A DNA stretch of 64,000 bases from Plectrocnemia conspersa (taxonomy: Eukaryota; Arthropoda; Insecta; Trichoptera; Polycentropodidae). This document shows positions 36,445 to 49,641 of the stretch, one piece after another. The notes below the pieces were generated by a model. The model made no database searches, was not told the DNA's origin, and worked only from the letters and a program-made list of their open reading frames with translations. The position numbers and the translations under genes are program-made. The DNA is taken from the NCBI GenBank assembly GCA_009617715.1, contig VTFK01000126.1:930001-994000 (forward strand). The letters run 5' to 3'. How positions within the stretch are numbered: the stretch's first letter is position 1; every line of letters begins with the position of its first letter.

Positions 36445-36501
36445 CTTATTTTGAACAGAATAGGACGACCAATTAAAAATTGAAAAGAAAGACTTTTTCA
36501 T
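36445..36501 (-). CDS. Alternative first coding exon of cytospin
   Basis: ATG at 36501-36499 opens MKKSFFSIFNWSSYSVQNK and ends in phase 0 before a GTGAAT donor. It joins cleanly to 36364, then 33824, then 21290. The predicted long protein is about 1525 residues, replacing the first 9 residues of the short form with about 207. A GC-richer promoter-like stretch lies just upstream (36590-36880). Confidence 0.5.
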
Positions 36502-36589
36502 CTAGACTTCGGTGCAAATGACAATGATAATTTTTCAACCCACACCAAAACTATACAGAAATCACATATCTGCTAAATATACACTGTTT

Positions 36590-36880
36590 TACACAAGTCA
36601 CGCGACAACGTTATTCGGGTGTGTGCAAATAAAAGCACTGAGTAAATACACGTAGTAGTATAATTAGCCACACTATGCGTTATCAGCGCAAGACCGCGAG
36701 CAAACGACTGATGATCACCGTTCGAGTGATGAATTTTATTTTTTATCAGTCGAGGCTATCACATAAACATTTGGTGACGCCTTCGCACAGACGCACCTGT
36801 CTCACCTGAATTTGCATGCGCGGCTCGAGCCCGGAACGTCTGGAAATGCCCGGTGAATGTAGGAAGTACTTTGCGAACTT
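36590..36880 (-). promoter_or_regulatory. Promoter-like region with possible mini first exon
   Basis: CpG-enriched sequence lies upstream of the 36501 start. It also contains ATGCAAATTCAG (36817-36806) before GTGAGAC, a four-codon candidate first exon (MQIQ) in phase 0. That exon could equally join 36364. Transcription start sites cannot be placed from sequence. Confidence 0.3.
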
Positions 36881-37060
36881 ATAATACAGTAGGCTAGATG
36901 CAGGGATAGGCGATCTTTTGACGATACTTTTAGAAGAACAATGATGCAATTTTATCAGAGAAGGCTACAGATAATAAAATGTAAGACTTACTAAAATTAA
37001 TTAAAGTTATTTTGAAAAACTGATTTTCAAATTAAAAAAAAAAAATTAAAAAATATTTTT

Positions 37061-37177
37061 TGTCCGGAATAATTTATGTCCGCAAAAATCCTGTCCGGAA
37101 AATTCAGTGTTCGCTATAAATATTGACCGGAAAGATCGTGTCCGCAAAATTCGTGTCCGGAATAATCACCGAACCCT
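37061..37177. repeat. Short copy of the TGTCCGGAATAAT minisatellite
   Basis: About seven units open with the same TGTCCGGAATAATTTATGTC and close with the same ACCGAACCCT as the array at 30287-30493. Confidence 0.8.
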
Positions 37178-38085
37178 AATTTTGCAATGAAAATTATATA
37201 ACACATGCGTTACAATGAATAAAACGTAGTCAATAATAACAATAATTGTAAAGTTTTTGTGAACCAAAATTTCTCAACAGCATAATAGTACTACTATGCT
37301 CGGGAGTTAGTTTGTGCTGTAGTTATCCACTTTGATTCAGATTCAACCGGATAACTGGTAGCATATCCATCATACATTTTATTGTTATTTGAGTAGATTT
37401 AACATGCCGCAACTGGCATTATCTCTTAGATGAAGTAATTATTTTCATCGATATACATTGATTGACATAAGTATTTTTAATATTGTAAAACAAAAAAATA
37501 TGTTTATAAATACTGTGCTGATTTTTGAAGACAGTAAATAAATATTTAAATTACGTATCGAAAAATTTTTTTTATTTAAAATATTGCGTTGACTTACAAA
37601 TTAACAGGATGCTTTGTTAAAATTCTAAAATTTCACGCTGCGCAGTTTAATTTATTCCAGTATTTATTTTAAAATATTTAAAAATTCTATTTGTTTTATT
37701 TTATTAAAAAAAAATATGTATTAATTTAAAAAATATATTATGAGCTGTTTTAACAACCTCTGATTGCACCATTAAAAATAATCATTAACGTTATCTACAG
37801 TTATGCTATTTTTTATAGCACCTTATCTGCCTGAAAGATTAGATTATCTGGCGATTTTTGTGATTACTGAAGAAATGTATTTTAACTATTAAATTGCCTA
37901 CATTAACAAATCACAATTACAATATACGGTTATAATAACGGATATGTAATTATTTTAAAATTAGTACTAATTGAAAAATCAACGGAGAACACATAAAATT
38001 AGTATAAGTTTATCCATTTTTCTATACATACATTATTAAAATACACATACATTATTAAATTATAAATATTTTTAAAATCCTATAT
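37178..38085. other. AT-rich DNA, nothing recognised
   Basis: Low-complexity intronic sequence without a recognisable feature. Confidence 0.4.
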
Positions 38086-38278
38086 CAGTGGCGACCCGTA
38101 AAAATTTAGGGCTGTTGCAATAAAAGTTGAGAGATTGAACAAAATATCCATAATAAAATAAAAATATGTACTATATAATATATTATACTAGACAAAAATA
38201 ATTACTATGTTAAATTGAGATTAATTTTATACTGGGAAGCCTGCAGCCCTGTGCAGCTCACATGGAGGAACCGCCACT
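38086..38278. mobile_element. Possible hAT-type MITE with AGTGGCG ends
   Basis: CAGTGGCGACCCGTAAA at 38086 and GGAGGAACCGCCACT ending at 38278 give a 7-8 bp inverted match of the kind found in hAT MITEs. The target duplication is not clear. Confidence 0.35.
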
Positions 38279-39729
38279 AATCTATACTATAGAACTGAAA
38301 ATATATGTGTCTGTCTGTCTGTCACAATAACTCCTCCCAAACGATGAATAGTAGCAACGTTACATTTTCATATGTCATTATGGCTGCCATTTCTACGTCA
38401 ACTGTATTATTTAAACTTTTAAGTTAAATGCTGAGCTGAACAGCGGTAAACTAGTTATTCATACGATGACAAATTTATATACTAAACGCATAAAAACGAC
38501 GGATGGAGAATCTAACTGGCGAATGATCGATATTTTAAATTTGTAGATCAACTTGTGTTCAATTCAACAATTCAATGAGGATTCAACGGTACTTTATGTA
38601 GATAGTATGTACGTGCCATTCGTATAAATAGGCATTATTGCATTTTGATATATCAACAACAGCTAGAATTGCATCGAATGCTTATAGAATACGTTACGAA
38701 ATAGTCGGATAGGGCACGGAGAAAGGGCGTGTGGGAGGACACGACCGGCTAGCCATGCAATTTTGCAAATGTGATGCCGAGAGATTGCTCTGTGCAAATA
38801 TGTTGAATATATTCACAATTCGATACTCCTTCGACGGAACTATTCATGCGCGAAATTATTGCGTTCGTTTTTTAGCCTACCGAAAAAAGAGAGCACAACA
38901 TGCGCAAAAGAGATACAAATCTGATGAGGTTGCCCTTCGGTCATGACGGTTTTGCCATTTTAGAACACTTCACGCATGGGCTGTATAGTTTTTTTTGACA
39001 AGTCACGATCGACGCGAAGAGCTAAGCAAAAAAGGAAGAGATTATTGTTTGAAATCTGTGGTACTCATCAATATTCTTAACCCGTATAAAGCGGATAGAA
39101 AATAGCGACCAGAACTAAATGACTAAATTGCTGAAAATTGTATTGTAAGACGCTTATCGTATGGTGGAAAACTCAGAGAAATGTTTAAATTTAGTAATGT
39201 TGATAAACAAGGTTCGAATAAAAATTACATAAGCCATTATATTTTAATGCCAATCACGTATGATTAGTTTTATGTCAAAAAAGGAGCTTCCTGTCGAACA
39301 AAATTTTGAATATGGATTCAATTCGCTTGCACAATAAAATAATATCAAAGTTAATAAAAAACTCAAGTTCATTCATTGTAATGATTATTGGAATTGAAAC
39401 GTGTAATTATTATCGGCACGCGATATTTTTGTGTAACGCCAGGGGTGGCTAATATATCGACTGCGGCCCCAAGAAGGTAATTTCAGCTATTTCCAGAGGA
39501 GGGGGACAAAAGTTGTCTAGTCAGTGGTCGCTTTTTAATATTTCGATTTCATTAAGATTCGTGGTATTACATTAAATGACATCTTTTCTCTAGCCAAATT
39601 CACGCACTCATTTTTCTGTGAAAATTCAAGGAGGGGCAAATGCCCCCACTTGCCCCTTCTAAATGACGTCTCTGTGCGCCCCATTATGCATTATATACTG
39701 CCAAATAGATATACTTATTTTATTATGTA
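38279..39729. other. Probable old transposon sequence without clear ends
   Basis: It contains a (TCTG)n run at about 38309-38323 followed by ACTCCTCCCAAACGATGAATAG, and GC-rich tracts at 38700-38760 and 39430-39690. Mixed composition suggests old repeats. No ends or coding motif were resolved. Confidence 0.3.
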
Positions 39730-40235
39730 CAGTGGTGCCTTGACTTTAATTCGAGTTTAATTCGTTCCGCGACGGAGCTCGTAACTCAAATTGCTCGTAA
39801 ATTTCCTTCTTATTTTTATCTGCGGGGGTTTTCGATAAAAACCTGATCAATGAGGTCTGTTTCATCCTCCCTTTCAGAGTGTTTCTTAAATATTAAACTG
39901 CGCCATCGATAGCCCAGTTGCAACTTTTACTGTGATTTTCTTTTGAATAAAGTCTGAAATTTCTCTCTGAACATTCCCTACATTTGTAGATAACGGATGG
40001 ATTTTTCCGCGTCATCTATTTCCTGCAAAACGTTCGTATGCTACTGTGTCTGTAGTTTTATTAGCTCCTCTGTTATCAGTTTCTCAGAATCCATGAGCTC
40101 GTTGATATTATCTTCGTTAATGTCCAAGCTCATGGTATTGCCGAGTTTTTTTGCTCGTTTTTCAAGTCAAATTTAATATAAAAATTATCTCGAAAAACTT
40201 GTAAGACAAGTCACTCGTAAGTCAAGGTTCCACTG
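39730..40235. mobile_element. Tigger/pogo-like non-autonomous element
   Basis: The left end CAGTGGTGCCTTGACTTTAA and right end CTCGTAAGTCAAGGTTCCACTG are inverted, with TA at 39728-39729 and 40236-40237. CTCGTAA blocks recur inside. The minus strand near 40040-40135 reads MSLDINEDNINELMDSEKL followed by ITEELIKLQ. This resembles the acidic C-terminal segment of Tigger transposases. It is about 506 bp, internally deleted and inactive. Confidence 0.75.
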
Positions 40236-40571
40236 TATATTTAGATTCAAAAATCGAAGATTAAAACACGTTAGGCTATATTATTGCAGGGCTTATAAGA
40301 CATGGAACTATAAACTTTTTGATATGGATATATAATTTTCTCACAGTACAAAAGTATTAATCTTATCATAAATATTTGTTTTTAAGAGCTTTAAAACCAA
40401 CACAATTGATTATGCGTATAAATAACATTGTTTTTTTTTTATATTTTGATATGGATCTCATTCACAGTAATAAATAAATAAATTGAATAATATCGTGAAA
40501 TGATCCACCTATGATTTTTTAAATTGATTTTTTGATAATTAATCAACCTTTTATCAAAAAATTAAAATATT

Positions 40572-40910
40572 CGTCATCGTTATTGTCATCATGGCAGTAA
40601 TCCTCCACTTCGCTCTATTTTGGGCTACGCGGTACCAGTTGTTGATGCCGAGCTTTCGCTTATATTTTACTATATCATCCAGTAAACACAATCGCGGTCT
40701 GCCTGCGGTCCTCTTATTCTCATAAAAGCTTACAAAACATTATTTGCTTATCAGGTTTCAAGTCGTCTATGCGGAACAGATATCAAGCGCAACTGATACG
40801 TTGTGTTTTAATATACTTGACGACATCAGGCTCCTGATACAATCCGTATAATGTCTGCCTCTCACACCAAGACTGGTCTTGCCAGAGTATTACATAATAA
40901 GATGACAGAT
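40572..40910 (-). pseudogene. Non-LTR retrotransposon fragment (reverse transcriptase C-terminus)
   Basis: Joining frames by eye on the minus strand gives pieces such as EPDVVKYIKTQRI, DDLKPDKQIMF, then a GRPR-type basic motif, LLDDIVKYKRKLGINNWYR and AQNRAKWR. This order (KTQRIRWAGH-like, RxxGRPRxxWxDD-like, Wxx-A-DRxxWR-like) is typical of the tail of endonuclease/reverse-transcriptase elements. Several frameshifts show it is dead. Confidence 0.6.
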
Positions 40911-43400
40911 TTTGAAAGTATCAAAGGACACTAAAAATAAAAAGGTTATCTTGGAAATTTTTGTTCGAGGAGGACAAAGAAAGATAAATTGCGACGGGAG
41001 CTAAAAAAAGCTCATTTCGGAAATTTTTGTTTAAAGAAAGACAAATGAGGACAATTGTCCTGCAAGGAAGACGCTTGGTCATTTTAGATTCTTGTGGTAT
41101 TTTTCAGTATTGTAAAAGTAATTATACAAATAAAGCAAAGTTTAATTTAATCATGTACTAGTTAATATTGTAACTAACATATATTATCTTATTTTAAAAT
41201 GATTTTAAAAATCATAATTAAAAAAAGGTTTTTGTATATGTTTATCAAAAGATCTAAGTAAAATTTTATATTTTCTTCCGTTAAAGAATATTTAATACCT
41301 AGCAACAATTATAATATTTAGCAATTATAAAAAATTAAACTGCTGTTATTTACAACAGATGTCTCTAAATCCAATATTAAAAAAAATCTTTCTCACAATC
41401 TAGTAATGGTAAAACACTGCACATATAATACACTAACTTATTTGTTATTATTATTGATATTGTATTATTAATTTTTATGTAATTATTTATGTAATTATTT
41501 TAATCAAAAAAATATACAATTCGGTTCCGCTTTTAGCTTTATATATTTATGGCCATGTTAATATCTGAATTCTACAGATGCATATCATAATCGAAATGTT
41601 TCTTGTACTACAAAACCAGTCGCTATTATTTCAATAGATATAATTCTAATATTATTATAAATTCTGAGAGTGGCCTTTGAGGCCATTGACGAAGACCGGT
41701 TCGTTAGATAATAATTTGGCAAGATGAGAGGCTTATGGAACTTGGGAGGGTAGTTCAGGAGTGAGAAGCGATTGTCAACCATATATAAAAAAATATTGAC
41801 AAGTCCCTCGTGTCAATAAAATAAATGTCATCGATCAACCCAAGGAATGAAAACAAACAAGATTTATACCCATTATTGTTATATCAACAGTCATTTTTAG
41901 AGCCAACGATTCTAAATCGTACATGTGTAATTACGATAGAGCGTGGCCATTTTTTGCACGATTTTTTTCATTTTGGTTTCTATAAAAAGCAATTATTTCG
42001 CTCCGGTTCCGGAGTTATTTTGGCGCCTTGCAAAAAACGGCGCCCGGGGCTGATCGTGCGGGGTGGCCCTGATCTTGATAAGCTGTCATTAATCTTTAGC
42101 ATGCTTGGTACGCATAAACTAACCGATTAACCAAAGAAAAATATAATTATATATTCATAAAAAACCATAAATAAAAAGCTGCTTGTCTATTCACTTTCTC
42201 ACACATTTTACTTTTTATCTTATTATTAAAAGTCTTTTATATTTATCATTTATATGTCACACTTATTTCGCACGCTTCATACTCGTTTGTTAATCTGTTG
42301 TAATTGTATGAGTATTTATATACAAGCGTGTTAATTGACATGTGAGACGAAAGTAAATTATAATTGTCTTCTTCATTAGCGATAATAAGTCAGTTAATGC
42401 AAGAACGACTGGAGCGACGACAGTTTTCATTTTTAGTTCATTTATGATGAGAGGAGGGTCAGTGCTTATCAAACGGAGTGCCATGAATTGACCCCTTGCT
42501 TACATATCTTTTAGTTATAATATATGACTAATTCAGAGCCGACCATTGTGTTGTGTTTATTTATTAAGTGTAATTATATTTTCTATATGATACGTTTAGC
42601 TTTTTCAGAAAATAAAATCATATGGCCAAACAATAAGAAATCAATTTTTAAACAATTGTTATCATTCATATCAAACAATTGTTAAAATCCACTGTTAAAC
42701 AATTCTCCGCCAAGGCAATAATAAAAACATTATTTATTTATTCAAAAGATAGGAGGTAAAATTATTTATAACAAAAACTTTTGTGGCGGGCCTCAATGTT
42801 CAATTTAAAGAAAACGAAAGCAATAAATGACCTAAAAATGAAAAATAAATATTAAATAATACAATAGCGTTCTCGTCAATGATTAAATAAGTTGATAATT
42901 GGGTATAAATAAAGAAAGAGTCATATAAAGTCATATAAAATGGAAGCGAAACAAAAGATATAGAAATCGTGCTAGATACCCAATATTGAATAATAACCAC
43001 AAACTTTCGGGTTATATGTTAAAAACCCTTTCTGTTTTTACCTAATGAATTATTAGCTTCCCTAATATTTTATATACAATTCCTTGATTTTGCTAGTTTT
43101 TTCTTATATTTCTCCAATTTTTTTATTACTATTTCATTATATACTTCAAGTGCTGGGATGTGTTTCGCGTTTAGTGCTCTAAAATTCTAGCTTTGCGCTC
43201 GAAAAATCAGAAATATTTATTAGATAAGAATCATGACCAGAAAATAAAATGAAAATCATAATTTTGGGGATATGATAGACAGATTGTGGGGGATCTTGAA
43301 ACTCGCATTAATTGCAATGATCAAAAGTGATTATCAATAAGGATAAATTAGACAATAGTGCGATCACACAAAAGCTCTCGTTACGACTAGAAAAAAGGGT
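40911..43400. other. Intronic AT-rich DNA with repeat debris
   Basis: A GC-rich patch at about 41990-42080 (GGCGCCCGGGGC) resembles MITE subterminal sequence. The open frame over it (41825-42130) has no domain and is probably not a gene. Confidence 0.35.
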
Positions 43401-45473
43401 TCTCTCATAAATAATACGCGGTGCATTGAATGAATATTTATTTTTCACGGAAAGCAATATATCACCGGGAGACAAATAGCACAGTAAAAACAACAATATT
43501 CCCGTTACACAATTCAACCTCAGAGATATCCAGCAAGCAAATATCATTTTCTAAAGGCGTATACTTATTTCGTTGTTCTAAGAAGCGAGTGCAACGATTG
43601 CCTGCAAGGCTTGAATACATAAGCATGGTCACCAAGCAGTCACTTGGAAGAATCCGGCAGACACTCGAAAAGACTAGCAGACCGCTCGCCCGCAGACAAC
43701 ATACGATCATGGAGGCTCACATCCTGAGAGGGACTCCACCATACGAACACCGCAACAGAGAGGGCTCAACCTCCGCTATACTGTTGCTGCCACACCAATC
43801 AGAACTCTAAGGATCTTCCACGGACATCATCCCTGCGCCAGCTTCTCTACCACTGCACGGAAAGCATCTTGCCCGTCATAGTTTGTCACAATATGTGATA
43901 TAATCTAATAAAATTATCACTAGTTTCCAACTGCGTCTTACTGGCTATACGAAGTCACATACCTTAGGGTTAGAAACCCGAAATAATTTTAAATAATCGT
44001 ATAAATCCGTCGATTTTGGAAGTATTTCTAGAAAGAATCGATAAAGAAAATTGTACAGTAAAATTAGAGCATGTAAAAACATATTCAGAGATCAGTTAGA
44101 TCAGAAATGCAGAGGAGAAATCAAAAAATACAAATAACGGAATTAAAATTGAATTTAAATATTATCAAATAATCATTTAAAGATAATAAAAGTTTTTATC
44201 TTAAATGAGCTGTAGTAATGCATTCTTTTTAAAATCGAATATGGACGACCTAGGTCAATTTTAAATAATCATCGCGATATTTATTAATAATATTAGGAAA
44301 AAAAAGAATGTTATTAAAATAAAAAATATTTTTTTAGAATAAATTTTATGCCAATATAATTTTTATTAGTAATTTATTCTTCATTGGTTTCTTTATCAAG
44401 AGAAACGAATTGAAAAGACACCTACAATGTGTGGCCCAGAAGTTGTTCGAAAAAGACCCTCGCTGAAATCGCCCAATCTTAGTTCAGAATAAATACAATC
44501 GTTTGTCTCAGATTACTCTTTGCGTGGCGTGCGATCTTAGTACAATACTGCATCGTGTTTTTCGTATATTTAGAATATTATTATTACATTATTACTTAAT
44601 TATTAATGAAATATGTTATTTATTTAATTTATTGAAAATCATAGCAGTTTTTTTACGGCTACGTGTGATGCGTAGCTATTTGTTATATTTAACTTAAAAT
44701 CAATTTTTGCCACACAACACTTTTTATATAAAGCTATTCACCTATTATAAATCTAGCATTATTTTTTGAGGTTTATTTGTACATGACGACGTTATTGAAT
44801 GATACAATTTGTAGTGCCATATAACAAACGTATCAAATAATAAGTTATTAAATTTTTATGCTAAAAAATGTAATCATATTTCATCCCAGCGAATTAATGC
44901 ATTTATAATAGATCTGCGCGACACACAAAAAATGATAAAATCGTTACATACGCTACAGAAAAACTAATTACATTAGTAGACTATACACAACTACATACTT
45001 AACAACACAAATACTGAGCAAATTTTTGTACTGAAAATATAACTTTTTTGTAATTTAAAAATCATAATTAAAAAGTCTTCAAAGGTGAAGAATTTTAACT
45101 AGAATATCAAATAGTGAATGGATAATTTCACTGAACAAAACTTTAATGGGGAAAAATTAATGTTAGGGATGCAATCAGCGTGTAATTCTATAGAGTAAAA
45201 AAATATATAACAATTAATTTAAGTACAACATTTATATCAGTATCTAAACCACAGATCAGATTAATGTTTAGTTCGTGGGATATTTAAATAAATTTACAAT
45301 TAAGAGGAACGTAGAAAACGCGTAAGTTAAAAAGTATTTGGAGTGTTTATTTGAAGCAGATGACATACAAGCGAGTATGACTTCATCAGGGCCAAATGTC
45401 ACACATGTTTTGACTAAATCGATTAAGCAGATACGCTTTAGTTTACATACAATATAAAAAAAGAAATAAACTC
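43400..45473. other. Intronic DNA with an unassigned higher-complexity patch
   Basis: The region 43540-43960 has protein-like base composition and an open frame rich in Arg and Thr. It is followed by AATAAAATTATC and a possible LTR-like tail. No retroviral or transposase motif was recognised. The rest is AT-rich. Confidence 0.3.
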
Positions 45474-45475
45474 AC

Positions 45476-45569
45476 CGCTTTTCACAGAGGAAGATTCCCT
45501 ACGACTTTTCATCTTGGCGCCGGTGCTCGAAGATTGGAAGACAGAAGAAAACTCCGTCCACTTCTTCTC
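45476..45569 (-). CDS. Small coding exon, probably a distal 5' exon of cytospin
   Basis: It lies between a GAATTTCAG acceptor and a GCG|GTGAGT donor. One frame only is open: EKKWTEFSSVFQSSSTGAK then MKSRRESSSVKS. It enters in phase 0 and leaves in phase 1. Phase 0 matches the small ATG exon at 49642-49686. The phase 1 exit does not match 36364, 33824 or 21290, so either another exon is missing or it belongs to a different transcript. Confidence 0.5.
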
Positions 45570-45629
45570 CTGAAATTCACGCAACTTTGGTCACATCATA
45601 ATCGTCACACATAACTCGAAAGGCTAGTA

Positions 45630-45910
45630 TTGTAATGTTTATAATATAGCTAGCTGAACCGAACTGAACCGAGCCGAGCGCGAGTCGGTCGCCAAATGCT
45701 AAAATCGTTAGACGTGGGTTAGACCTAGGTGGTAACTGGTTGGATGTAACTGGTCGCGCCGGTGCTGCTGACTATACAATGCTGACTTCTTTACGCCGAG
45801 ATGACTCCGTACGTCGTCGGGGTGATGAGGAGACGTCAGTTGGCAGAAATCGAGGAGGTCGTCGTCCTTCAGCGCAAAGTCGCTCAGAATGTATTATATT
45901 TCAAGCGCGA
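45630..45910. promoter_or_regulatory. GC-rich promoter-like block
   Basis: Strong CpG enrichment (for example ACCGAGCCGAGCGCGAGTCG near 45667) lies just upstream, in the minus sense, of exon 45569. The open frame on the plus strand (45740-45928) shows no domain. A further promoter or UTR exon is possible. Confidence 0.3.
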
Positions 45911-46959
45911 CAACCGAAAATAGGTTGAAAGAAGCAGTGCTTACTTCTTTTTGACGAACCGTTAAAATTCAAATTACGCGTTGCGCCAATGTAACAGTAA
46001 CGATAAGCATTCACTGTGACTTGAATCTGAGTTTACCGTTTATTTATTAAATATAGTAAATAAATTAATCGCGTACAATTATATAGGAACAAATACATGT
46101 GAAATCTAGATTCAATAAATTTAGGTTTATTTACTATATGTAGAGCAAATGAGCTTACACGCGTAAGATAGTATTTTATATATAAATTTCATATTTTATT
46201 GGAAAAATAAACATTGAAATGTTTTGCGGTTCTTTAAATACAGATATGTCCAAATAGAGGATATATCAAAATATGTCAAAATAAGACAAGTTCAGTAAAG
46301 CTTTCACATCACCATTTAAAAAAATACCACTTTCTGGTTATATGTTATTTTTCTCTAAGATCCTACAAAATATAAGTTTTTGAAATTTAACTTCAGTGCT
46401 CCACAGTTCTTATCCAGAGAACATCATTTTTATAAAATAAGTTCTCTTTTAAAACCAGATTTCTTTCATATTGATCTTAGATCAGCGTTACCATAAACAA
46501 GGTTTCGTCAAAGGCTTCCTACGAAATGGAAGAACCCGCTCAGATCGTATTCAGGAAAATATTATGTACATTAAAAACCCTAGGTGATGAAGCAATTTTG
46601 GAAGGAATAATTTCCTGAAATAAGGATTTTCATTGGCGCAATGTTTATTTTTGTGGATATATTTGAAAGAGATCTCTCAATCTATTATTTATCTGGATAA
46701 TGAGATTCATGGAAATAAAAATAAGGTTTATTTTAAAGTTTAAAGTTACGTATAAGTAATACTTCACGATATGTAGAATATTATGTTAAAGAGAAAAAAT
46801 CTTATTAAATTTAATGAATATTAAAACCTAATATCTATCAAAAAATAATGATAAATATTGAATGAATCTTAGATTTGAAGATAAATATAGCTTCCATAAT
46901 CATGAGAAATTCCAAATATATGTGAGGAATGAAGACAATAACAATATTCGTAGGATTAA

Positions 46960-47010
46960 TTTAGCTTCTAGATCAGTAGTGCGTAAACTATTGGTCCTGA
47001 CCCCCGAGGG
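46960..47010. mobile_element. Solo left end of a hAT-like element
   Basis: CAGTAGTGCGTAAACTATTG at about 46975 resembles hAT termini (CAGTGGTGCGCAAACT type). It is followed by a CCCCCGAGGGGTTCGG hairpin. No right end was identified downstream. Confidence 0.3.
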
Positions 47011-47424
47011 GTTCGGGAGAAGCTCTTTTCAGGTCACTAAATTCAAAGAAATGTATTTGACAAAAAATATAGGGATTTTATTTAACAAAAAAAAATACCA
47101 AAATAATATTTTTCATTCAAAATTTATATTCATTTCTGGGACGGAAACAGGAGCGAATAGGAGACAGATGGAGTGCCAAGCGACGCGATGCTGATCGCGT
47201 ACTCTCTGTCTCTTAGCGATGAGGTGACGAAGATGACGTGAGGCGTGTCCAGAAGATGACTTATGTTTTGCAATTTCGAAAAAATATGTGTTTTATTTAG
47301 ACCTCTAACAAGCACTACGATTTTTTTTAACAATGTTACGATTTCTTATTTTTTGAATAGGCATGATTTTGAAACACTATAGCGGATTAAATTGATTAAC
47401 AAACTTCAAACCAAGATGTTTATA

Positions 47425-47810
47425 AGAGATATTTTTGGAACTATTTTTGTGTCGATATGATTAGAATTATGGTAGTTATCGTGTTCTCAAATTTCGTTAT
47501 AGCCCACATAAAAGACAAACAATAAAATAAAAAAACTTTTATTTTTAATTTATTAAATTGTCATCTTGTTTCAAAATAGCGGCTATTAAAAAAATAAAAA
47601 TATGGTTACTCCGTTAAAAAATAATTTAAAGAACAAAGTAAAAAGGTAAAGAAACATTTTAAAACATATAGTAAAATTAAATTTAAGTTAAAAAAATAAA
47701 GTTGTGTTTTATATTTTTTGTCGTTTATGTGGGGTTTTGAGGACAAGATAACTGCCAAAGATTAAAAAAATATCAACATGAAACTTGTTCTAAAAATAGA
47801 TTTTGTGAAT
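47425..47810. repeat. Fold-back element with about 110-bp imperfect arms
   Basis: The left arm (about 47425-47536) and right arm (about 47697-47810) match inversely over GGTAGTTATC, CCCACATAAA(A/C)GACAAA and TCGATATG-like blocks. A separate direct repeat, ATCTTGTTT..AAATAGCGGCTATT, lies at about 47562 and 47847. There is no coding content. A decayed non-autonomous DNA element is likely. Confidence 0.5.
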
Positions 47811-49202
47811 ATTTTGGCTAAGTTCGTTAGCCAGTTTGATCTGCAATCTTGTTTGCAAATAGCGGCTATTCAAAAAAAGACTATAGGTCAAAAACGTTTT
47901 ATAATAAAAATAAAAAAAAACATGTTTTAAAGATTCACATTCATTCACCTAATTCTTGCGGCCTTGTTGGTTAGAATTTTTCATATTCGTCGATTAAACA
48001 TTAAGTCATAAAATCTAATTTTTAATGTTTTTTGGTTCAAAGACACATAAGTTGTTATACATCTGCTTATTGTTTCTACTGGCGTTAAGGATTCACAATG
48101 AATATAGACCATTAGGGGTGGATAAGATTTTTGCACAAAACTACTTTATGTGTATAATAATGTCTGAAAATAAATTTTAACAATTTATTTTTATTGTTCA
48201 AATCTCTACCTATCATTGTACAGAATTATTTGCGAATGTTTAAATATATTGAGACTACGTTTCTGTTGCTATAATATAAATAATAAAACCATTTCCTGGA
48301 TTACTTAATCATCTATCAATAAATGCTTATAACTTTAATATACATATATATTTTTTCATCCAGATAACGATCATTCTAATAATAATACAACGCGCATTTA
48401 GCTTTCCCACAAAACACTTCCTGTCAACTGGCCACTACGATAAATCAACCGCGCGCCATAACTGTCGAATAACTGTCGAGATAGAACAGCCTCGTTATGA
48501 CTTATGACACGACAATGCTATCCAAAGAGTCGAATCGCACTAATACAAAAAAACTATCGCTTGACCGACATTCTTCTCCATAATAATCGACAATGGCAAT
48601 TGTCCACAGGTACAGGTATTCAATTGCATTCCTTCGGTATCAGGTGCGCGGCCAGTTTTCACTACACTGCTCTTTGACAGCCGACGGATTACAATCGCTT
48701 CCCAGGTGAACGTGAGAAACGTTACAAAGTAAAAGCTGAAAAACAGAGGCAGATGACAACAGCTTTAACTGTAACATCACATCGATTATGCTAATTTGTG
48801 CGTACACGTACTTGGCGCCAGTGGACAAGGTTTCTGCCTCAATGCACCACTATTCCTACAGGTCGGATTGGGTTGGGTTTTCAACGCGGATTCCGATACA
48901 GGTAGATGTATATCGGTGGTTCATAACGGAGTATGTGATTCGCTTGATTAAATAACAGCATTGACTTGACTTTAACCATGAAATTCATTTAAAAAAGTAG
49001 CCTTGAGACTAATCAGCGAGCCTCAATAAGATATAATTTGTGGATTTTTTAAAAATGAAGTGACTTCATTCACTAGTCTAAATTTAATTTAGACGTTGTT
49101 ATGACAATAATAGTAAAAAGTATTTATGCTGTTTATTAAAATTCTGGTATTTTTTAAATTTGAAGTACAAAATTCAAAGTTTAGAAGCAGAAGTATTTCA
49201 TT

Positions 49203-49235
49203 AATTATGTATAATAATATCAATTAAATGGCCGC
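49203..49235 (-). pseudogene. Short C-terminal remnant of the same mariner-type transposase
   Basis: On the minus strand it reads RGGHLIDIIIHN then stop, nearly identical to the end of the fragment at 13897-14127. The plus strand continues at 49236-49325 directly into sequence like that at 14400-14480. The two copies therefore share the same repeat-plus-transposase junction. Confidence 0.6.
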
Positions 49236-49641
49236 CTCTGTATTTTTCAGTGCAGTTATATTTTTACTAGTCAGTTCAAATACATTTTCACCAATAGATA
49301 TATATTTTTACAATGGAAGAAAACCACAATTTAATTTTTTTAGACATATTTGTCCAATATATCATATGTATAATAGAAAGAATTAGCGTAGTTGGTAAAT
49401 CCAATATATGCCGATAATTCCAAAGCAGATTTATTATTATTATTCCTGTATCTAAATATGTCTCGACATCAAAACGCAGAACTTATGACACATACATATA
49501 TGATTTTCCTGCTTCTAACAAATTAATAAAAACCGGCACCACTTTAAAAATTATTGATATAATACAATCAATACTTCAGATTCAGCTTGAACTCGCGTAT
49601 GTTACAACAAAGGTTTACAATAAATAAATAACATTCTTTAC

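Noticed and set aside
39430..39690. hAT element starting CAGGGGTGGCTAA
   Set aside because: Only one plausible end was found. There is no partner inverted end or target duplication.
41825..42130. 101-codon open frame on the plus strand
   Set aside because: It overlaps GC-rich MITE-like sequence, and the translation shows no family motif.
43430..43810. 126-codon open frame on the plus strand
   Set aside because: Its N-terminal half is AT-rich filler. The Arg/Thr-rich part lacks any recognised retroelement or host motif, so it is kept only as a higher-complexity patch.
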